From positions 1-38,202 of IMG/VR virus record IMGVR_UViG_3300042934_000723: a DNA stretch of 38,202 nt, one strand, 5' to 3'. Position 1 is the first letter of the stretch. The number at the start of each line of letters is the position of its first letter. Below, piece by piece: positions 34,276 to 38,202 of the stretch. A model generated the notes under the pieces. That model had not been told where the DNA came from and ran no database searches. It saw nothing but the letters and a program-made list of their open reading frames with translations. The stretch is from a virus. The translations under genes were made by a program, and so were the position numbers.

Positions 34276-34950
34276 CTACAGGCCGAGAAGAACGGCCTGA
34301 GCCTGGTAGAGGGGCATGCCCGCGGGTGCGGGCTGCGGGGCCTCGAAGCGGCGGGCCAGGCGCTCGTACAGCGCGCGGGCCTCCTGCTCGTCGAGGCGGT
34401 CGAAGTCGGCCGAGCGCATCGCCGGCGCGACCGAGGTGGCGGGGTTGGCCCCGAAGTTGACGACGCTGACGTCGCCGCGGTGGAGGTCGACCTCGAGGAT
34501 GTCGCGCTGGTCGTAGTCCGGGGACCACATCTGCCGCGTCACCCGGAACGCGAAGCTCATCTCGTCGACGGCGCCGTCCTCGATGGCGGTGACCATGTCG
34601 CGCACGTCGCCGCGGCCGATGTTGACGTCGGCCTCCATGTGCAGGCCGGTGTCGTCCTCGGACAGCCGCAGGCTGCCGGCCTTGGTGTACGCCATGGCCA
34701 GGCCGCCGTGATTGAGGAGCAGCTGCACCTGGGGGTTTTCCCCGAGGGTCTTGGTGAACGCCCCCGCGCGGACGACCTCGGCGTACGGGCCGAGCCAGTC
34801 CCACATTTCGAAAGGCTCCTCGGTCACCGAGGCATAGCCCTCGATGCTCGAGACGCCGGCGGCGCCGGCCTTGGCCCGTACTTCCAGCTGGACGGGGAAG
34901 GCCCGGCGCACAATGCCGGTGACCTTGGCCCGCTGGCTCTTGTCGCTCAT
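34276..34950 (-). CDS. HK97-type prohead protease
   Basis: 224 aa from ATG at 34950, overlapping the portal stop (ATGA). The serine-protease pattern is visible: H81 in LLLNHGGLAMAY, S132 in VDEMSFAFRVT, and the third catalytic position in HRGDVSVVNFGANP, where Asp160 replaces the Glu usual in this family (EVSVV). It cuts the capsid delta domain during maturation. The 139-base gap to the capsid gene (34137-34275) has GC-rich direct repeats (ctccggcg twice, ggtggtgg twice) but no terminator I can support. Confidence 0.9.
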   Translation of the reverse strand: MSDKSQRAKVTGIVRRAFPVQLEVRAKAGAAGVSSIEGYASVTEEPFEMWDWLGPYAEVVRAGAFTKTLGENPQVQLLLNHGGLAMAYTKAGSLRLSEDDTGLHMEADVNIGRGDVRDMVTAIEDGAVDEMSFAFRVTRQMWSPDYDQRDILEVDLHRGDVSVVNFGANPATSVAPAMRSADFDRLDEQEARALYERLARRFEAPQPAPAGMPLYQAQAVLLGL

Positions 34951-36098
34951 TCGACCTTCTCCTCTGGTCCGGGCTTCCCCGTCTCCACGGGCTTGTCACC
35001 CCACTCGACGGGCTGCCAGTCCTCGGCTTCGCGTACCTCGTTGATGACGCGGAACTGGTTGCGCAGCGCGATGGCGTGCGCGCGGTAGCGGGTCAGCAGG
35101 TCGGTGCGGACCAGCGCGGCCCGGTTGAAGCGGGCCTGCCGCTCCGGCGGCAGCAGGCTCGACAGGGCCCGCTCCGTACGCACCAGCCACGGGTCCGCCG
35201 CGTACGTCAGAAAGTCGAGCGAGCGCTGCTCGATGTTGCTGTACGTGAGCGAGCCGCCCGTCTCGTACCCGAAGATCTCGGCGTAGCCGGGCCCGAAGAT
35301 GCGGCAGCACTCGGCCGCGGTGTACCCGTGCGTCTCGAGGAACTGGGACTCGTTGGCCTTGACCTGGACGGCGGCGAACTTCCAGTCGCCGCCCAGGACG
35401 ACGGGCTCACGCCGGCCGCGGATGGCGGCCATGAAGCGTTGCTTCGCCGTGTTGGCCTGGGCCTGGTTGAGGCTCTGGGACGTCGACAGGATGCCCGTGG
35501 GGTGGGCGCCCTCCTCGAACCACTGCGCACCGAACTGCATCGCGGCGATGCCGGTCCCGATCGTCAGGGCATGCAGGGCGATCGGGGACATGCCCAGCAT
35601 CCGGCCGGGCACGGGATGCACCCGCCGATGCCACATCTGCGACTGGTCGGTCAGCGTCTGCCCGTTGACACTCCACTGTGCGTGGCCGTCGATCTGACTG
35701 AGGCGGACCTCGTCGGGGTGCTGCAGCACGATCTGTGTGGGCGTCCCGCGCATCCGGTCGAAGTCGGCGGCCAGCCCGTAGCTGTTGCCGCGCAGCATCG
35801 CCGAGTAGATGTACTGGTTCGTCCAGTCGGGCAGGCCGTGTCCGTCGCCGCCGAGGTCGGCAAGCCACGGCGGCTGCGGGTACTTCCCGCCCTGGTTGTC
35901 GATCACCTGGAGCGGCATGCACTCGGCGATCGTCGCGGTGAGATTCACACACGCCCACACCGCGACCTTCTGCAGGCTGGCCTCGGTACGGGACAGGTTG
36001 ACCCGTGCGTAACTGCTGCCGTCGGAGTTGGCGGGGATCGGCGGGTTGGGGAAGGTGAACGCCCGCCGCTCGGGCGCCGTGCCCAGGAGATAGCTCAC
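34947..36098 (-). CDS. Portal protein
   Basis: 383 aa from GTG at 36098, which overlaps the preceding stop (GTGA). Features of HK97-type portals: KVAVWACVNLTATIAECMPL near residue 45, NQYIYSAMLRGNSYGLA, a wing region, MWHRRVHPVPGRMLGMSPIA, then the tunnel-loop-type helix (AQANTAKQRFMAAIRGRREP). The C-terminal clip region (GSLTYSNIEQRSLDFLTYAA) matches the SNIEQ motif typical of the family. It forms the dodecameric DNA gate and the base for connector attachment. Confidence 0.95.
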   Translation of the reverse strand: MSYLLGTAPERRAFTFPNPPIPANSDGSSYARVNLSRTEASLQKVAVWACVNLTATIAECMPLQVIDNQGGKYPQPPWLADLGGDGHGLPDWTNQYIYSAMLRGNSYGLAADFDRMRGTPTQIVLQHPDEVRLSQIDGHAQWSVNGQTLTDQSQMWHRRVHPVPGRMLGMSPIALHALTIGTGIAAMQFGAQWFEEGAHPTGILSTSQSLNQAQANTAKQRFMAAIRGRREPVVLGGDWKFAAVQVKANESQFLETHGYTAAECCRIFGPGYAEIFGYETGGSLTYSNIEQRSLDFLTYAADPWLVRTERALSSLLPPERQARFNRAALVRTDLLTRYRAHAIALRNQFRVINEVREAEDWQPVEWGDKPVETGKPGPEEKVE

Positions 36099-36328
36099 TG
36101 CTCGCCTCCCTTCTTCGGGGCGCGGCCCGGGTGCCGGGCGGTGACGACGTCGGCGAGGATCAGCGCCCCGGCGGCCAGGAACCCGGCAGGCCGCCAGGCC
36201 AGCCACGCGCCGTACGCCACCAGGCCCAGACCCGCCAGGCCGGGCAGCGCCCGCAGCAGGCCTGCCGTGACGACGCCCGCGGCACCAGCTGCGGCCAGCT
36301 GCCAGCGCCGGACACGGTCGCTGCGCAT
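36095..36328 (-). CDS. Small membrane protein between terminase and portal
   Basis: 77 aa from ATG at 36328 with AAGGGAT upstream. Two hydrophobic segments (WQLAAAGAAGVVTAGLLRAL and GLAGLGLVAYGAWLAWRPA, then GFLAAGALILADVV) are present, and the end is basic (TARHPGRAPKKGGEQ). A membrane protein in this spot is unexpected for the packaging module, though I recall similar genes in Streptomyces phages. It may be a small lysis- or membrane-related protein expressed with packaging genes. Coupling to the portal by GTGA overlap supports that it is translated. Confidence 0.6.
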   Translation of the reverse strand: MRSDRVRRWQLAAAGAAGVVTAGLLRALPGLAGLGLVAYGAWLAWRPAGFLAAGALILADVVTARHPGRAPKKGGEQ

Positions 36329-36338
36329 AAGGATCCCT

Positions 36339-37868
36339 TCACCAGATGTTGTCCATCGGATCGCTGTCCTCCTCGATCTCGACGCCCAGGCCCCACTTCG
36401 CCAGCGTCACCGCGACAAGCGGGCTGATATCGACGTTCACGCCGCGCCGGGCCCAGGCCCACGCATCGCCGAGCGGGCGCTTCTGCGCGCCCGCCAGGGC
36501 CGCGGCGAGCGGCGCCTGGTCGAGGTGGGACATGGTCTGCTCGGTCGCGGCGTCGTAGAACTGGCCGCATGCAGCGGCGACCTCGCGCACCTTGGGCGAG
36601 ACGATCTTCACGCCGAGCCGCGCCGCCAGCTGCTCGATGAGCGAGCCGGCCGGACCGCCCGCGTCGACGACCCAGCAGCGCGGGCGATGCCGCTCGTGCA
36701 GCTCTGCCGCCCGGTCCAGCAGCCAGCCCGTGCCGGGCCGGTGGTCGATCACCTCAACGTGCGTACCGCCCCGCCAGGGACCGGCCACGCCGATCGCCGC
36801 GTGGCTGCGCTCCGGCGTCATGTCGATGGCCATGGCCAGCGAGCCTTCCGGGGCGGAGTCCGCAGCTGCCAGTGCCCGCCACACAGCCTCACCGAGGACC
36901 TGCCAGGTGTCGGCCGTGAGGGCCGGGTAGTCGCCCACGCCGAGCCGCTCGCGGGCGTAGCCGGTCGCACTCAGCGTGACGCGCTCGTTGGCGACCTTCG
37001 CCAGCGTGAGCCGATAGCCGATGGCGGGGTTGGACTTCAGCACCGCTTCGTCGGACGCGGTGTCGTCGTGGGCCGTGCAGTCGGGCGGGCACTCGTCGAC
37101 GTGGGGGTCGACCGACCACTCGAAGTAGGCCAGCGAGGGGTCCGGCACGCCGGCCTCGATGGCGGCCAGGGCCCGGTGCCGCAGCCGGGCGAGCTGGACG
37201 GACGGGGCACCGATACCCGCGCTGCCCAGGTACCAGATCTGCGGATCCTCAACGGCCGCCATGGTGGGCAGGAGCGCGTCCATCTCGTCGTCGCCGAGCA
37301 CCATGTCCTCGTCGAGCATGTTCGCGTTACCGGTGAAGCCTCGGCCGGAGCCCTTGGAGCGGGCGATGAACTGCAGGATCTGCCCGGTGTGCAGCTCGAT
37401 CAGTTCCTCACCGACCGTATACCGGTACTGCTTGACCCGTTTATGCAGGTCAGGGCATCCACGGATCAGTTTCTCGATCCGCTTGAAAGCCTTCTTCGCA
37501 GTCTTGAACTCATGGGCACTGTGAAGGATCAGATCCTCGCCACCGAGGAACAGGCCCCACAGCTCCCGCGCTTCGATGATCGCGCCCTTGCCGTTCTGCC
37601 GTGGCAGGTTGACCGCGACTTCGAACGACGCCCAGGACCCGTCAGGCCTCTCGCCCATGCCGACGCGCAGGACGTGCTGCTGCCACGGGTCTAGGTGCAG
37701 GCCTGCCTTCGCCGCGAGGTCGATCGCCTCCTGTCCCGCGGTGGACACCGATGGGGGCGCGATCTCGATCGGCGGCGTCTGCCAGCCGTACACACGGCCG
37801 TCCTCAGCCTTCTGCGGCCCGCTCACGGGCAGCTGCCCGGCGCTTGGCTCGCTGCTCAGCAAAGTCAT
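36339..37868 (-). CDS. terL: Terminase large subunit
   Basis: 509 aa from ATG at 37868. GTG at 37793 (after a GAGGA site, ten bases past the small-subunit stop) would give 484 aa and avoid a 65-base overlap, and is perhaps the better start. The ATPase domain shows Walker A PRQNGKG (residues 89-95 of the long form), Walker B ANMLDED (182-188) and LGSAG coupling motif. The C-terminal nuclease has acidic motifs AMAIDMTPERSHAAIG and CWVVDAGGPAG. It pumps DNA into the prohead and cuts it at the packaging site. Confidence 0.95.
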   Translation of the reverse strand: MTLLSSEPSAGQLPVSGPQKAEDGRVYGWQTPPIEIAPPSVSTAGQEAIDLAAKAGLHLDPWQQHVLRVGMGERPDGSWASFEVAVNLPRQNGKGAIIEARELWGLFLGGEDLILHSAHEFKTAKKAFKRIEKLIRGCPDLHKRVKQYRYTVGEELIELHTGQILQFIARSKGSGRGFTGNANMLDEDMVLGDDEMDALLPTMAAVEDPQIWYLGSAGIGAPSVQLARLRHRALAAIEAGVPDPSLAYFEWSVDPHVDECPPDCTAHDDTASDEAVLKSNPAIGYRLTLAKVANERVTLSATGYARERLGVGDYPALTADTWQVLGEAVWRALAAADSAPEGSLAMAIDMTPERSHAAIGVAGPWRGGTHVEVIDHRPGTGWLLDRAAELHERHRPRCWVVDAGGPAGSLIEQLAARLGVKIVSPKVREVAAACGQFYDAATEQTMSHLDQAPLAAALAGAQKRPLGDAWAWARRGVNVDISPLVAVTLAKWGLGVEIEEDSDPMDNIW

Positions 37869-38091
37869 CAACCATGTCCCCCTTCCCGGCGACAGGGGCC
37901 AGGGCCCGCAACTCGCGCATGACGGCACGCAGTTCCCGGGCAGCGGTGGCCTTGGCCGCAGGATTCTTCGCCGAGGCGTCGACAGCACGGGCGAGACTGG
38001 CCGCGAGCGCGATCATGCCGGGCGCTATTTCGTCGGCGTGAAGGCTGTCGATTTCGATCTTGATGGCGTTGGCGACGAGCCCCATGATCAC
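37804..38091 (-). CDS. terS: Terminase small subunit
   Basis: 95 aa from GTG at 38091 (ATG at 38085 is an alternative; GGGGGTGA lies in front). The first half (IEIDSLHADEIAPGMIALAA, SLARAVDASAKNPAAKATAA) and RELRAVMRELRALAP match the short helical proteins that precede TerL in actinophages. The C-terminal tail is basic (RAKRRAAARERAAEG). It is the first late gene; upstream lie repeats and a palindrome that may be its binding sites. It recognises the packaging site and feeds it to TerL. Confidence 0.7.
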   Translation of the reverse strand: MIMGLVANAIKIEIDSLHADEIAPGMIALAASLARAVDASAKNPAAKATAARELRAVMRELRALAPVAGKGDMVDDFAEQRAKRRAAARERAAEG

Positions 38092-38099
38092 CCCCGGTG

Positions 38100-38129
38100 G
38101 TGACGCAGTGTCACATCACGCAGAGTGAC
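38100..38129. repeat. Interlocked inverted repeats upstream of terminase
   Basis: gtgac-gcagt-gtcac (38100-38114) is followed by gtcac-atcacgcaga-gtgac (38110-38129), so the gtcac arm is shared. In direct orientation, tgacgcagtg and tcacgcagag are spaced by 16 bases. These lie just upstream of the small terminase gene and are candidates for TerS binding or for a late regulator. Confidence 0.5.
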
Positions 38130-38132
38130 GGC

Positions 38133-38162
38133 CACTAAAAAGTCGAACTGAGTTCGCGTGAA
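38133..38162 (-). promoter_or_regulatory. Candidate late promoter with 13-base palindrome
   Basis: On the minus strand TTCACG, a 17-base spacer and TTTAGT. The spacer contains cgaactgagttcg (38144-38156), an exact inverted repeat around one base, which may be an activator or repressor site. It is the only promoter-like arrangement I see before the late operon that starts at 38091. Confidence 0.4.
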
Positions 38163-38170
38163 ATGATCTT

Positions 38171-38202
38171 GATTTTTTGGGCCGCGCAAAAAACCGGGCG
38201 AC
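38171..38202. repeat. 32-bp direct terminal repeat, right copy
   Basis: Identical to bases 1-32. Joining the two copies places the hairpin at 24-53 about 110 bases upstream of the small terminase gene. Confidence 0.9.

Noticed and set aside
37804-37868. A 65-base overlap between terS and terL as a real coding overlap
   Set aside because: Not excluded, but GTG at 37793 with a GAGGA site would remove the overlap, so the overlap is not reported as a biological feature.
1-38202. CRISPR arrays, insertion sequences, rRNA genes
   Set aside because: No regularly spaced repeats, no transposase-like protein and no terminal inverted repeats with target duplications were seen.

Overview
The window is a complete or nearly complete genome of a temperate, tailed actinophage of Streptomyces type, or its induced prophage. 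The evidence is very high GC with GC-ending codons, frequent GTG and TTG starts, HK97-type capsid and tail genes, WhiB/Lsr2 and DUF2637-like genes typical of actinobacterial elements, and a tyrosine integrase followed by the 3' half of a tRNA-Ala(TGC). The last 32 bases repeat the first 32, so the contig closes on itself. The ends lie between the last early gene and the terminase genes, where a cos site is expected.

Layout. (1) 0.1-4.3 kb, leftward: P-loop protein, small HNH protein, lipoprotein and a DUF2637/membrane cluster. A 28-bp perfect palindrome at 4426-4453 sits between this cluster and a divergent small HTH gene at 4500-4736. (2) 4.7-14.1 kb, leftward early region: dense overlapping genes that include a WhiB-Lsr2 fusion, a membrane-anchored MazG-like protein, two HNH-type proteins in all (one in region 1), two winged-helix replication-type proteins, an excisionase-like HTH protein and a Cro-like XRE protein. 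(3) 14.1-16.7 kb, rightward: immunity region, CI-like repressor, a small gene, integrase and attP. (4) 16.7-18.5 kb: three hairpins, a possible 17-codon gene, an XRE protein, a Cys-rich gene pair and an autoregulated GntR gene; this may be a lysogeny or moron module. (5) 38.1-18.5 kb, leftward late operon: TerS, TerL, membrane protein, portal, protease, capsid, connectors, major tail protein, frameshifted tail chaperones, tape measure, minor tail proteins, a secreted GH43-like propeller, endolysin, holin, a membrane coiled-coil protein and a collagen-like membrane protein.

How it works together. The XRE pair at 13.8-14.7 kb should decide between lysis and lysogeny. Integrase acts at the tRNA-Ala site with the HTH protein at 13548-13793 as a candidate directionality factor. 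The winged-helix proteins, with a DnaA box inside the larger one, probably start replication. The late operon builds a siphovirus-like particle and lyses the cell. Two further regulator/operator pairs (4.4 kb and 18.2 kb) control accessory genes and make the regulation more layered than in a minimal temperate phage.

All functional names rest on reading motifs and gene order; no database search was run. Most short early proteins are unrecognised and are described only by what can be seen.
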